Assembly: GCF_900105515.1 (NCBI RefSeq)
Contig: NZ_FNSY01000001.1
Location: 2,914,001 to 2,978,000 of the forward strand
Direction: 5' to 3'
Length of the DNA: 64,000 nucleotides
DNA from: Streptomyces sp. 2131.1
Lineage (GTDB): Bacteria; Actinomycetota; Actinomycetes; Streptomycetales; Streptomycetaceae
This document shows, piece after piece, positions 43,614-53,032 of the stretch (positions within the stretch are counted from its first letter, which is position 1; each line of letters opens with the position of its first letter). A program made the position numbers and the translations under genes. The notes under the pieces were generated by a model. It was not told the origin of the DNA and searched no databases. It saw only the letters and a list, made by a program, of their open reading frames with translations.

Positions 43614-45383
43614 TCAGTTGATGCGGACGAGTGCGGCCTTCAGGACGGCGAGCAGGCCGCCGTCGACGGTGACGCCGGTCTTGCCGCTGACCGTCACCTG
43701 CTTGCCCTTCAGATGGATGTCCCCGACGCCCGCGTCGAGCGTGATCCCGGTGCGGCCGAGCGACAGGGAGCTGAGGACCCGGGAGGTGCCCCGGGCGTAC
43801 ACCTTGAGCGCGATCTCGCCGCGCCGCTCGTCGAGCATGATCTCCAGCTGCTCGTCGCCGGTGGCCAGCCGCACCCCGGACGGGCCGCGCGGGGTGTCGA
43901 GCAGCTCGATCCGGTTGCCCGAACGGGACACCAGGGAACGGCGGTTGACCTTGCCGCTGGTCGGGTCGACGAGCGGGACGTCGTGCGGGGACGGCTTGTC
44001 GACACCGTTGTAGAGCCCGCCGAGCACGTACGGACTGTCGATCAGCCCCTGTTCGAAACCGACCAGCACCTCGTCGTTGACCTCGGGGCTGAACACCCCT
44101 CCGCCGCCCTGGCCGCCCCACTGGACCGTACGGACCCAGTCGGTGACGTACGTGTCGTCGAGCCAGGGGAACTTCAGCTTCACCGAGCCGCGTTCCTTGC
44201 CCCGGCCCTCGCGGATGTCGGTGACCACGCCGATCGCGAGGCCCGGCATCCGGGGGCCCGGCACGGGTGCGCCCTGCCCTCCGGTGAGGCCGGTCAGCGA
44301 GCGGTCCGGGTCGGTGCTGACCAGGACGGTCGTGCGGTAGCCGTCTTGCGGGTCCAGGGTGTGGTGGGCGGCGGTCGCGGTGTAGCGGCCGGCGAACGCG
44401 GGGCCGACGTTGCCGAGAGCGACCGGTTCGCCGGCCCGCAGCTTCGGGTTGCCCTCGGCGACCGCCTCTATCTCGCCGAAGCCGGAGGAGATCCGGCCCG
44501 CCACGGCACCGGCGACCGCGCGGACCTCGGCCTGGGTGCGGTACGGGGTGTCCGCGACGGTCATCCGGGCGTTCTTCCCGAACAGGGCGGCGGCTGTGGA
44601 CGGGTTGGCGCCCGGGGTCACGGTGTCGGAGCGGATCGCCTGCTCGCGGTGGACGACCCGGACCTTGTTCTCCACGTCCCAGCCGCGCACCTCCACGCTG
44701 TCCGCCCCGTCCGCGCCGGTCAGGACGGCCCGGAGCGCCAGCAGGTTGCGCCCGTACTCCAGCACCATCGGGTGCTTGGTCGCGGAGGTGGACGGGGCGG
44801 GCGCCGAGGAGGCGGGCTTCGGCTTCACGAACTGGAGCAGGCCCTTCTCGTCCACCCGCACGTGCGCCCCGCACTCCCCCGCGAGGTACTGCAGGAAGTC
44901 CCAGTCCGAGATGTTGGGCTGGGTGAGCTGCTTGTACATGACGGGGGCCGCCTCGACCTTCCCGCACGGCAGCCCGGCCCCGGCGGCGACCTTGCGGACG
45001 ATGTCGGCGGCCTTCATGTTGCGGAACGCGACGACCTTGCGGCCGCGCCGCAGCCGGTGCGCCTTGGAGAAGGCGCGGACGACGGTGAACGAGCCGGTGG
45101 TGTCGCTGTCCAGCTCCAGCGCGGTGACCTCGCCGGTGAACAGCCGCTCGCGCGCCCGTTCCTGGACGGTGACCACGGAGATCTTCAGCTCGGTGCCGAT
45201 GGTGATCCCGGTGGCGGTCAGCAGCGTGTGGTACGGGTCGCGGTACGTGAGCACGGCGCTGTCGGGCAGCCCCACGTTCTCGTCGACCGCGCAGCTCACC
45301 AGCTGCGCGGCCCACGCCTGGGGCAGCTCGGCGGGCGCCTCCACGATCGGGTCGGCGGCGAAGGAGCGGGCGGGTCCGGTCAC
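43614..45383 (-). CDS. VgrG-like spike protein
   Basis: A 589-aa central spike/hub protein. The N-terminal part is gp27-like (VDENVGLPDSAVLTYRDPYH, SDWDFLQYLAGECGAHVRVDEKG). The C-terminal part is gp5-like, with VTDIREGRGKERGSVKLKFPWLDD, the OB-fold DWVRTVQWGGQGGGGVFSPEVNDEVLVGFE, and a beta-helix tail. GTG 45383 overlaps the LysM gene stop as GTGA. The frame is open farther upstream but lies inside the LysM gene. Confidence 0.92.
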   Translation of the reverse strand: MTGPARSFAADPIVEAPAELPQAWAAQLVSCAVDENVGLPDSAVLTYRDPYHTLLTATGITIGTELKISVVTVQERARERLFTGEVTALELDSDTTGSFTVVRAFSKAHRLRRGRKVVAFRNMKAADIVRKVAAGAGLPCGKVEAAPVMYKQLTQPNISDWDFLQYLAGECGAHVRVDEKGLLQFVKPKPASSAPAPSTSATKHPMVLEYGRNLLALRAVLTGADGADSVEVRGWDVENKVRVVHREQAIRSDTVTPGANPSTAAALFGKNARMTVADTPYRTQAEVRAVAGAVAGRISSGFGEIEAVAEGNPKLRAGEPVALGNVGPAFAGRYTATAAHHTLDPQDGYRTTVLVSTDPDRSLTGLTGGQGAPVPGPRMPGLAIGVVTDIREGRGKERGSVKLKFPWLDDTYVTDWVRTVQWGGQGGGGVFSPEVNDEVLVGFEQGLIDSPYVLGGLYNGVDKPSPHDVPLVDPTSGKVNRRSLVSRSGNRIELLDTPRGPSGVRLATGDEQLEIMLDERRGEIALKVYARGTSRVLSSLSLGRTGITLDAGVGDIHLKGKQVTVSGKTGVTVDGGLLAVLKAALVRIN

Positions 45384-46117
45384 CGGAGTGCCTCCTGTGC
45401 GCCGTCCTCGGCCGCGCTGTCCTCCAGCGCGGGGACGAGGAGTTCGCTGCCCGGGAGCAGCTGCATGGGGTCGTCGATGTCGTTCGCCTCCGCGATCGTG
45501 CGCCAGGCCGTGGCATCGCCGTACTCCCGCCAGGCGAGCAGCGGCAGGCTGTCCCCGGCGACGACGGTGTGCGTACGCCGTGCCTCCCGCGAGCCGGACG
45601 TCGGGTTCTGCCCGGCCGGGTCGACGCTCGCCTCCTCGATGGACAGCGAGCAGGTGGCGCGCAGCGGCTTCCCGTCCACGTCGAAGAGCGTGTACGAGAC
45701 CGAGAGGCTGGAGAGCACCCCGTCGAACGACGTCGTCCTGGACGTCCCCCAGTCGAACCGCACCCAGGGGCTCGACGGCTTCTTCCGGCCCAGGCTGCTC
45801 GGTGTGGGCACGCAGGCCGACATCAGCTGCTCGACCGCCCGCTCCACGGAGTTGTCGTGGGTGGCGGTGGCGTCCAGGAACACGTCCAGGGACAGCGAGC
45901 GGGGTCCGCTGCCCACGAACTCGGGCAGCGCGGACTCCCCCGCCGTCCGGGACGGGGTGCGGCGCCACTCGGTGGACTTGCGCAGGGAGAGCGACGCCGG
46001 GTTGAACTGGAGCGTGAGCCGGGCGAGGGTCCCGCCGGGCTTGGAGCCGACGTCGGACGGCGGCTCCATGATGGTCAGCTGTGCGCGGGCACGGCTCGTG
46101 CGGGATGCGGCCGGCAC
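45380..46117 (-). CDS. LysM-domain tube adaptor protein
   Basis: A 245-aa protein linking inner tube to spike. The N-terminal domain (LTLQFNPASLSLRKSTEW) is that of CIS tube/adaptor proteins. The C-terminal LysM-like segment (HTVVAGDSLPLLAWREYGDATAWRTIAEANDI) resembles gp53/LysM baseplate proteins. GTG start at 46117. Confidence 0.9.
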   Translation of the reverse strand: MPAASRTSRARAQLTIMEPPSDVGSKPGGTLARLTLQFNPASLSLRKSTEWRRTPSRTAGESALPEFVGSGPRSLSLDVFLDATATHDNSVERAVEQLMSACVPTPSSLGRKKPSSPWVRFDWGTSRTTSFDGVLSSLSVSYTLFDVDGKPLRATCSLSIEEASVDPAGQNPTSGSREARRTHTVVAGDSLPLLAWREYGDATAWRTIAEANDIDDPMQLLPGSELLVPALEDSAAEDGAQEALR

Positions 46118-46154
46118 GGGGTCCCTCCATCCAGGTCTGGTTCTTGACGGTTCA

Positions 46155-46580
46155 TCAGGACGGCACCAGGCCCTCGTGGGCGATCTCCAGCGACTCGACC
46201 GCCGCCTGGGAGCTGGCCGGGTCGAAGGAGGGCCCCTGCCAGCGGACCGGGACGATGCCCTGGACCTGCCAGCTGACGATCCGGCTGAGGTCGGGGCGCA
46301 GGGCGACGATCTCGCCGTCCTTGCGCTCGACGCGCTGCGTCGTCTCGTTCAGCCAGCGCGCGATCTTGAGCGTGTCGGCGGTGACGGGGCGGGTGAGCGT
46401 GATGTTCGTCCAGGTGATCCGCCCCGGCAGCTGCCAGGTGAACCCGTTGTTCCCGCCCTCGGCGTACTGCTCGATCTCCACCTCGGCGCCCAGCCCCGAG
46501 CAGGTGTGGAACGCGCCGAGGTCGCTGCCGCCGATCGTGAGCTTGAAGAACACGCTCGTCGCGAAGATGTTGTCCGTCAT
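46155..46580 (-). CDS. eCIS tail tube protein, second copy
   Basis: A 141-aa gp19-like tube-fold protein (MTDNIFATSVFFKLTIGG, CSGLGAEVEIEQYAEGG, LESLEIAHEG-type end). It sits next to the LysM adaptor, the usual place of the tube-initiator paralogue that joins tube to spike. Confidence 0.9.
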   Translation of the reverse strand: MTDNIFATSVFFKLTIGGSDLGAFHTCSGLGAEVEIEQYAEGGNNGFTWQLPGRITWTNITLTRPVTADTLKIARWLNETTQRVERKDGEIVALRPDLSRIVSWQVQGIVPVRWQGPSFDPASSQAAVESLEIAHEGLVPS

Positions 46581-46610
46581 CGGTTGCTTTCCTTGTCAGC
46601 GCTTTCCTGG

Positions 46611-49600
46611 TCAGCGGCGGCCGTCGTACGGGCGTCCGGAACGTTCCCGGCCCCGCCGCAGGTCCGCCCGGAGCAGCCGGGCGACGGGGTCGATGAGGCG
46701 GCGGGCGAGGTCTTCGACGTCGAGGTCCGCTTCCCGCTCCTGCCCGGGCCGCTGGGGCGCGGGCGCCGGGGCGGGCTGCCGCTGGACGACCGTGACCGGG
46801 ACGCCGGCGAGGCCGGCTTGGGCGACGGCGCGCTGGACGGCTTGCGCGTCCGCTCGCGCGGGCGGCTCGGTACGGAGGGTCGTCGGTCGTACGCCTCCGG
46901 GCTCGGCGGCCCGGGTGGCCGTCTCCACCGCCCCCCGCGTCGCGAGGCGCTGCACGGGGGCGGCGGCGCCGCCGGGCCGGGGGGTGCCGGGCGGATGCGG
47001 GCGGACGACGGGGGCGTGTGCCGCTTCGGGGAGCGGCGGCTCCTGGCCGGCGGGCGGCCCGGTGCGGGCCGGCAGCGGTGCGTGGGGGCGCGGCGGGGCG
47101 ACGGGGTCGGCGGCGACGCGCTGGACGACGTGGGCGGCTTGCGCCGGCTGGGGTGCCTGGGGTTGCTTGCGCTGCCAGGTCGCCGGTACGACGGGCCGGG
47201 TCGCGGCCCCGGCGGACGGACGGGCGGTGAACCCTTCGGCCGCCCCGGTACGCACGGCGAGCGTCCGCCCGGTGAGCAGGGCACGGGCCCGCTGCACGGG
47301 AGCGGGCCGGGGGGCGCGGCGCGAGGGGACGGGACGGACGCGGACCGGGCCGTCGGGGGTGCGTTGCACGGCGGGCGGCTGCACGGCGGGCGGCTGCGCG
47401 GGGGGCGCGGTACGCAGGGGCATGGCGGGAGGCGCGGCGGCCCCCGGCGGCCCGGGGCGCGCGGCGTCGCTCGCGGTGCCGGCGGTCGGCGGAAGGGCGG
47501 ACAGGGGCGCGCCGAGGCCGCCCCGGGTGCGGGCATGGGAGCCGGGGCCGGTGGGCGGGGCCGGGTGCGCGGGGTCGGCACTGTCGGGGGTCTGCCGTTG
47601 GACCACGGGCAGCGCGGGGCCGCCCGTGGTGCGTGTGGGCGGGGCGAAGGGGGCCGCGCCTGCGGGCATTTCGCGCAGGGGCTTGCCCAGGGTGGGGCGC
47701 GCGGCGGGCGGGCGCTGCGCGTGGCCGTGCCCGGCCCGCTCGGTGGGTGCCGGGCCGGCCGGTTCGGCGGTGTGCCGCTGGACCACGGGCGGGGGGACGT
47801 CCCCGGCGGAGGTGGTCTCCGCCGCGACGACGGGGCCCGGGGTTCCCGCTCCCCCGGCGGGCGAGGCCGTCGGCGGCTGCCCGCCCAGGGTGGGGCGTAC
47901 GGAGCGTTCGGCGTCCGGTCCGGTACGCGGACGCTCCTCGCGGGCCGGCCGGCCGGTCACCGGGGACGCGGGGGCCTCCGCCTGCCGCTGGACGACCGGA
48001 AGATCCGGTCCGGGGGGCGTCGGCCTGGCGGCCGGAGCCGTCGCGGTGGGCGGTTCGGAGCGCGCGCCCAGCGCGGGGCGCACCACGGGGGCGTCCGGCT
48101 CGGACGGCGCCCGCCCCACACCGGCGGGCGGGCCCGGCCGGCCGGCTCCGGGCAGCAGTTCGCCCGGGGGCGGCCCTGGGGCAGGGCCTACCGCAGGAGC
48201 GGCGGGCGCGGGCGCGGGCGCGTCCGACTGTGGCCGGACCATCGGGAGGTCCGGCCCGGAGGGCGTCGGCCGGGTGGCCGGGGCCGTCGCGGTGGGAGGT
48301 TCGTCGGTGCGCGCGCCCAGCGCGGGACGTACCACGGACGCGGCGGACGCGGACGCGTCCGGCAGCCGCTGGGCGACCGGGCGGCCGGCCTCCGGCCCCG
48401 CCCCGGCGGCAGACCCCGACGGGCCTGCCCCGGCGGGCCGTTCGCCCGCACGCGTGGTGCCGGACGCCTCCTGCTGTCGCTGGACCACCGGCAGCTCCGG
48501 CCCCGCCGGGCCCGCACCGGCGGGCAGTTCGCCCGGGCTCGCGCCTCGCGAGGGGCGCACCACCGCGGCGCCGGACGCGGGCGCGTCCGCCTGCCGCTGG
48601 ACCGTCGGCCGACCGGGCCCGGCGTCAGGGCCTGACGGGCGCGCCCGGTGGGGCAGTTCACCCAGGGGATCGCCCAGCGCAGGGCGTACCGCAGGAGCAT
48701 CGGACGCATCCGCCTGCCGCTGCACCACCGGCAGCCCCGACCCCGACGGGGTTCCCCCGGAGGGCAGGTCACCCAGGGGTTCACCCGGCGCAGGCCGTAT
48801 CGGAGGAGCATCGGAGACGTCCGGCTGCCGCTGCACCACCGGCAGCTCGGACCCCGACGGAGCAACCCTGGCACCGGGCTCCGGCCCCGACGGGGTTCCC
48901 CCGGAGGGCAGGTCACCCAGGGGTTCACCCGGCGCAGGCCGTACCGCAGGAGCGGTGGCCGCACCCGCCCGTCGCTGCACCACCGGCAGCCCCGCCCCCG
49001 CGAGCTCCCCGTCCGAGGCGGGCGTCGGACCCGTCCCCGGCGGCGGCGCTCCCCGCGACTCGCCCCGCCCGGTGCGCACCGCACCCGCCCCCGCGACCGG
49101 CGCGGGCACCCCGGACGACGGGACGGCGGCCACGGTGCGCGGGGCCGCCTTCGCCGGGCGGCGGGCGATGATCAGCGGGGGCGCCGTGCGGCGGGCCCGT
49201 ACCGGCGTCGAACCCGGCTCCGGGGATGCCGTCGGCTCGGCGGCCCGCGCCGAGGCGGACACCACCCGGACCGCGCGCCTGGGCGCGCTCGCGCCCCGAC
49301 CCGTGCGGGGAGCCGGGCTCGTCCCCGTAACCCCGCCGGAAGGCGCGGCGTCGTCCTCCGGGGACGCGGCGGCGGACACCGCGCGGAGCACCAGCGGGGC
49401 GCCCTCGGGCGTCCTGCGCGGGGTGCCGGGTGTGCGGGTCACGCCCTGGATGCGGCCCACCGGGGCGGACGGCAGCACCGCGTGGCCCAGGTCGCCGTCG
49501 CTGTAGGCCATGTTCTGCCAGGACGCCAGGCGGGAGCGGAAGCGCAGGCCGTCGCTGACGCCGATCGAGGAGCGGGCGACGGTCACCGTCGGCGGCGCGA

Positions 49601-49862
49601 CCCGGCGCCACCCGCCGTCCCAGTCCGCCCCGGGCCCGGCGGCGGACGCCGCTGCCGCGGCGCCCCCGGGCTCGCGGCCCGCGCCGGAACGCGCGCCACT
49701 CGGCGCAGCACCGTCCCCGGCCCCCGGGGTACCGTCGGCACCACGGGGCGAAGGACCGCCCGACGCGTCTCCGGCCCCGGGCGCCGGCGAAGGATCACCC
49801 GACGCCTCCCCGCCCCCCGGCCCGCTCGCGGGACCCCGACGGAACCAGCCCCTCAACTCCAC
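46611..49862 (-). CDS. 1083-aa Pro/Ala-rich repetitive eCIS protein with VQRQ motifs
   Basis: A very large, probably disordered protein. An N-terminal segment (about 85-145) is less repetitive (VAPPTVTVARSSIGVSDGLR, ASWQNMAYSDGDLGHAVLPS) and resembles the conserved head of extensin-like proteins in actinobacterial eCIS loci. From about 300 on it carries about 15 copies of VVQRQ-type motifs set in Pro/Gly/Ala repeats (RPAPGEPLGDLPSGGTPSG). The last 40 residues are charged and helical (DLARRLIDPVARLLRADLRR). Start GTG 49862. A tape-measure or lumen-lining function is possible but unproven. Confidence 0.8.
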   Translation of the reverse strand: MELRGWFRRGPASGPGGGEASGDPSPAPGAGDASGGPSPRGADGTPGAGDGAAPSGARSGAGREPGGAAAAASAAGPGADWDGGWRRVAPPTVTVARSSIGVSDGLRFRSRLASWQNMAYSDGDLGHAVLPSAPVGRIQGVTRTPGTPRRTPEGAPLVLRAVSAAASPEDDAAPSGGVTGTSPAPRTGRGASAPRRAVRVVSASARAAEPTASPEPGSTPVRARRTAPPLIIARRPAKAAPRTVAAVPSSGVPAPVAGAGAVRTGRGESRGAPPPGTGPTPASDGELAGAGLPVVQRRAGAATAPAVRPAPGEPLGDLPSGGTPSGPEPGARVAPSGSELPVVQRQPDVSDAPPIRPAPGEPLGDLPSGGTPSGSGLPVVQRQADASDAPAVRPALGDPLGELPHRARPSGPDAGPGRPTVQRQADAPASGAAVVRPSRGASPGELPAGAGPAGPELPVVQRQQEASGTTRAGERPAGAGPSGSAAGAGPEAGRPVAQRLPDASASAASVVRPALGARTDEPPTATAPATRPTPSGPDLPMVRPQSDAPAPAPAAPAVGPAPGPPPGELLPGAGRPGPPAGVGRAPSEPDAPVVRPALGARSEPPTATAPAARPTPPGPDLPVVQRQAEAPASPVTGRPAREERPRTGPDAERSVRPTLGGQPPTASPAGGAGTPGPVVAAETTSAGDVPPPVVQRHTAEPAGPAPTERAGHGHAQRPPAARPTLGKPLREMPAGAAPFAPPTRTTGGPALPVVQRQTPDSADPAHPAPPTGPGSHARTRGGLGAPLSALPPTAGTASDAARPGPPGAAAPPAMPLRTAPPAQPPAVQPPAVQRTPDGPVRVRPVPSRRAPRPAPVQRARALLTGRTLAVRTGAAEGFTARPSAGAATRPVVPATWQRKQPQAPQPAQAAHVVQRVAADPVAPPRPHAPLPARTGPPAGQEPPLPEAAHAPVVRPHPPGTPRPGGAAAPVQRLATRGAVETATRAAEPGGVRPTTLRTEPPARADAQAVQRAVAQAGLAGVPVTVVQRQPAPAPAPQRPGQEREADLDVEDLARRLIDPVARLLRADLRRGRERSGRPYDGRR
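48640..48980 (-). repeat. Internal coding repeats in the 1083-aa protein gene
   Basis: Units of about 100 bp encoding RPAPGEPLGDLPSGGTPSG plus VVQRQ recur at about 48650-48750, 48760-48840 and 48890-48980 with high nucleotide identity (for example CACCCAGGGGTTCACCCGGC occurs twice). This suggests recent repeat expansion. Confidence 0.8.
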
Positions 49863-49866
49863 GCCC

Positions 49867-50025
49867 TCACCCGCTCTCGTTGACGCGGGTGTTGATCCGC
49901 GCTATCTCCCTCACCCACTCCTGTCGCTCACCGTGGGTGAGGTCGAGGATCTCCTCGCGCTGCCAGTGGAAGTGGTAGGCGATGTACGCGAGCTCCTCCC
50001 GCAGCCGGGCAGGCGCGTACGTCAC
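49867..50025 (-). CDS. 52-aa eCIS protein (DUF6760-like)
   Basis: A short gene missed by length filters. It starts with GTG at 50025, which shares its G with the TAG stop of the preceding gene (TAGTG), and ends 4 bp before the 1083-aa gene. It begins VTYAPARLREELAYIAYHFH and continues WQREEILDLTHGERQEWVRE. The Tyr/His/Trp-rich helix followed by LTHGERQEWV is what I know as a conserved small protein in eCIS and related tail operons, downstream of the tail-assembly gene. Confidence 0.85.
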   Translation of the reverse strand: MTYAPARLREELAYIAYHFHWQREEILDLTHGERQEWVREIARINTRVNESG

Positions 50026-50528
50026 TATTCCCCCAGGCGCTCACCCGACAGGTCCACCTCGAACGAGCCGTGGCACAGCGGGCAGGTCACCGCCGCGTGG
50101 GTGTGGCCCTCGCTGTTGATCCGGCGGTAGAAGTCCTGGAGGAACGCCACGTCGGTGGCGTACATCCGCTCCACGACCCCCGCGTGCACGTCGGTGATCG
50201 TGCCGAGGCGGGTGATCACCTGGCTGAGGAGCACCACGCTCAGGTACGCGGGGTTCTCCTTGACCCGGAGGTCGATCTGCGGGCGCAATTCGTCCCGGGC
50301 GGTGGCCAGCCGCATGGACCCGGTCCGGTGGACCCGGCCCTCGTCGTCGACGTACCCGCGCGGCAGCTCGAACTCGAACTCCGTCCGGAGGCCCCCCGGT
50401 TCGGGCCGGGGCGAGGGAGCCGGCGCGGGCGCGGGCTCCGCGGGTGCCTCGCGCCGGGCGGGCGCGGCGGCGGCCAGGTCGTCGAGGACCTGGTCGAGGT
50501 CGCCGCCGGATACGGTCCTGCGCCTCAT
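50025..50528 (-). CDS. eCIS tail-assembly protein with C-terminal CxxC
   Basis: A 167-aa protein. A Pro/Ala-rich N-terminal stretch precedes a domain starting FEFELPRGYVDDEGRVHRTG, followed by DVHAGVVERMYATDVAFLQDFY and a C-terminal CPLCHGSFEVD. It resembles T4-baseplate/tail-assembly-type proteins found between the tube gene and the DUF6760-like gene. Start ATGA-overlaps the tube stop. Confidence 0.85.
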   Translation of the reverse strand: MRRRTVSGGDLDQVLDDLAAAAPARREAPAEPAPAPAPSPRPEPGGLRTEFEFELPRGYVDDEGRVHRTGSMRLATARDELRPQIDLRVKENPAYLSVVLLSQVITRLGTITDVHAGVVERMYATDVAFLQDFYRRINSEGHTHAAVTCPLCHGSFEVDLSGERLGE

Positions 50529-50965
50529 TCGACCACGATCTCCTCGAAGGTGATGGTCACCGTCTCGGTCGCCGCGCTGGACTCGCCGGCCTTCAGCGAG
50601 GGGCCCTCCCAGCGGCTGGCCCAGCCCTGCATCAGCTGGATGCGGCGGACGGTGTCACCCTTCGAGTCCTTGATCTCGATGGTGAGGTTCTGCCGGGCGG
50701 TGTCGACGGCGCCGTTGTTCAGCGTCTCCTTGATCCACTTGGTGAACTCGCTGCTCTTGTCGAGTCCCCGGGTGATCGTGACCTCGCCGGCCTGCCGCGC
50801 GCCGGGCTGCTTGCGGATGATCTGCTTGCCGGTGGAGGTCACCTGCCGTACCTCCACCACCTCCTCCTCGACGGTCAGACCGCTGATCTCCTGGATGGAC
50901 TCCACGAGATAGCCGCCGAGCTGCACGCCGAAGACGTGGGTGGAAAGAGCGTCGCCCTCTGCCAT
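50525..50965 (-). CDS. eCIS inner tube protein
   Basis: A 146-aa Hcp/gp19-like tube subunit: MAEGDALSTHVFGVQLGGY, ISGLTVEEEVVEVRQVTSTGK, then GEVTITRGLDKSSEFTKWIK and RIQLMQGWASRWEGPSL. It stacks as hexamers inside the sheath. Located 68 bp after the sheath gene. Confidence 0.93.
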   Translation of the reverse strand: MAEGDALSTHVFGVQLGGYLVESIQEISGLTVEEEVVEVRQVTSTGKQIIRKQPGARQAGEVTITRGLDKSSEFTKWIKETLNNGAVDTARQNLTIEIKDSKGDTVRRIQLMQGWASRWEGPSLKAGESSAATETVTITFEEIVVE

Positions 50966-51033
50966 GACTCTGTGTCACCTGTTCCGTTCGCTGTCTGCTG
51001 CCTGCTGGGTCACTGCGCGAGAGGGACCGGCGG

Positions 51034-52560
51034 TCACTCGTCCACGAGGCTGGTGCTGTCGGAGAACTGCGAGAGGCGGAAGACGACGAACTCCGCCGGC
51101 TTCACCGGCGCGACGCCGATCTCGCAGACGACCTGGCCCAGGTCGATGGACTCCTGCGGATTGTTGTCCCGGTCGCACTTGACGTAGAACGCCTCCTCGG
51201 CCGTGCGGCCGAAGAGCGCGCCCCGGCGCCACTCCTCGGAGAGGAACGCGGTGACGTTGCGCCGGATGCTCGACCAGAGGCGGTCGTCGTTGGGCTCGAA
51301 GACGACCCACTGGGTGCCCAGGAGGATGGACTCCTCCAGGTAGTTGAAGAGGCGGCGGACGTTGAGGTAACGCCAGGCCGGGTCGGAGGAGAGGGTGCGG
51401 GCGCCCCAGATCCGGATGCCCCGGCCCGGGAAGGCGCGCACGCAGTTGACGCCGATCGGGTTGAGCAGGTCCTGCTCGCCCCGGCTCAGGCGCAGTTCGA
51501 GGTCGAGGGCTCCCCGGATGACCTCGTTGGCGGGGGCCTTGTGCACGCCGCGCTCGCCGTCGCTGCGGGCCCAGACACCGGCGACGTGACCGCTCGGCGG
51601 CATCAGGGTCTGCCGGCCGGTGGCCGGGTCGAGGACCTTGAGCCAGGGGTAGTACACGGTCGCGTAGCGCGAGTCGTAGCCGGCGTCGTCGTTGCGCCAG
51701 GTGCGGACGCGCTGGGCGTTCATCGCGGGCGGGGTGTCCAGGACGGCGACCCGGTCGCCCATCTGCTCGCAGTGCGCGATGAGGGCGAGCTGCACGGCGC
51801 GCACGCCCTCGTCGTCGATGTCGCCGCGCTGGTGGGCGCCCATCAGGTCGGGGACGGCGACCATGGTGATCTCGTCGATCGCCTCCAGGGCCGCGATGCC
51901 GGTACGGGCCGACGCGTCGCCGACGTACTCGGTGGCCCCGGTGCGGCCGGTGGCAGCCGCGTCCGGGGCGGCCGGCGCGAGGGTCAGGCTCTGCTTCTCG
52001 GGGCGGGTCTGGGCGGCGCCGGGCTGCTCGGTGACCTCGATGAGCTTGGACTGGCGGGCCTGGGTGACCAGGTAGCCCTTGACGTTCTTGCGTACGGAAG
52101 TGTCGAAGGTCTCCGCGACCTTGCCGCCCTGCCGGACGAGGAGGCGGAAGCGGTCCTCCGGCGGGTTCTCGCCCTCGGCGTCGGCGACCTCGATGGAGAT
52201 GCCCTCGCCGGCGCCGGGGCGGGCGGAGACCAGGAAGCCGCCGATGGCCACGGAGGGGGCCGTCGCGGGCGCGGAGTCCCGCGGCGCGTCCTCGGCGGGG
52301 CCGCCGATCCGCACGATGTACGCGGCGCCGCCGCCGTTGCTGAAGAACCCGTGGACGGCGAGCGTGAGGTACGTGTCCGGGGTGAACGTGCCGAAGGCCG
52401 CCACGTACTGGTCCCAGCTCGTCACCAGCGTCGGCCGGTGGAAGGGGCCGGTCTCGGCGAAGCCGACGAAGGCGGCGACCGCGGTGCCGACACCCTCGAT
52501 GGGCCGGGCTCCGGACTGCACCTCCTCCACGTATACACCTGGGGTGAGGTACGACGGCAT
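51034..52560 (-). CDS. eCIS contractile sheath protein
   Basis: A 508-aa sheath subunit. N-terminal MPSYLTPGVYVEEVQSGARP and GVGTAVAAFVGFAETGPFH, and C-terminal GVNCVRAFPGRGIRIWGART, YLNVRRLFNYLEESI and SLVDE are classical for phage-tail sheath proteins. First gene of the long minus-strand structural operon. Confidence 0.96.
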   Translation of the reverse strand: MPSYLTPGVYVEEVQSGARPIEGVGTAVAAFVGFAETGPFHRPTLVTSWDQYVAAFGTFTPDTYLTLAVHGFFSNGGGAAYIVRIGGPAEDAPRDSAPATAPSVAIGGFLVSARPGAGEGISIEVADAEGENPPEDRFRLLVRQGGKVAETFDTSVRKNVKGYLVTQARQSKLIEVTEQPGAAQTRPEKQSLTLAPAAPDAAATGRTGATEYVGDASARTGIAALEAIDEITMVAVPDLMGAHQRGDIDDEGVRAVQLALIAHCEQMGDRVAVLDTPPAMNAQRVRTWRNDDAGYDSRYATVYYPWLKVLDPATGRQTLMPPSGHVAGVWARSDGERGVHKAPANEVIRGALDLELRLSRGEQDLLNPIGVNCVRAFPGRGIRIWGARTLSSDPAWRYLNVRRLFNYLEESILLGTQWVVFEPNDDRLWSSIRRNVTAFLSEEWRRGALFGRTAEEAFYVKCDRDNNPQESIDLGQVVCEIGVAPVKPAEFVVFRLSQFSDSTSLVDE

Positions 52561-53032
52561 GCTCGCTCCTTCGGCTGGTCAGTCGTTCGACCTCCCAGTC
52601 TTGCCAGCCGGTGGGCGGGGGCAGTAGGTCTCAAAGTCCTGGCCGGGGGGCAGGGCGAGTGCCTTTCCGGGCCTGTGCGCCCCGTCACACGGCGCGAGGG
52701 ATTAATTTCAGCCAGAAGCTACTGAACCGCCCTCGCGGGATCGGCTGAATTTGCCCGGTGGTACACGGGAACCGAATGGCGCACAAACCGATCCGGCGCG
52801 CACGGCGTCGAGTGGTCCAGTCCATTCACCGCACACGGAAATGACCGGGAATCACCCGGGAAAGGCGCCCGATTCACCCACTGCCCGCACTCCGCGTAAT
52901 TACGCGTCCAGCCCTTGCGGGTGTGTCCGGGTGTGTGAAGGGACACACCCGGATGAACACTCGGTGGCGCATCCCCGCAGGTGGGAAACCCGTCTGTTCA
53001 CATGGTCGGAACAGAAGGACAGGAATCCGGCG
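52561..53032. other. Promoter region of the eCIS structural operon
   Basis: 472 bp between the Ig-like membrane gene and the sheath gene. It holds an AT-rich patch (about 52700-52760) with a short dyad TTCAGCC/GGCTGAA separated by about 28 bp, a hairpin at 52926-52953 (listed separately) and no open frame with Streptomyces codon bias. The sheath-operon promoter should lie here. Confidence 0.55.
52926..52953 (-). terminator. Hairpin downstream of the Ig-like membrane protein gene
   Basis: Perfect 11-bp stem (52926-52936, 52943-52953) with loop GAAGGG, 80 bp beyond the stop at 53033. It would separate this gene from the sheath operon. Confidence 0.65.

Noticed and set aside
43434..48635. A 1733-codon open frame on the plus strand opposite the eCIS genes
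   Set aside because: It is antisense to recognised spike, adaptor, tube and repeat-protein genes, has no family motifs and reflects the lack of stop codons in high-GC DNA.
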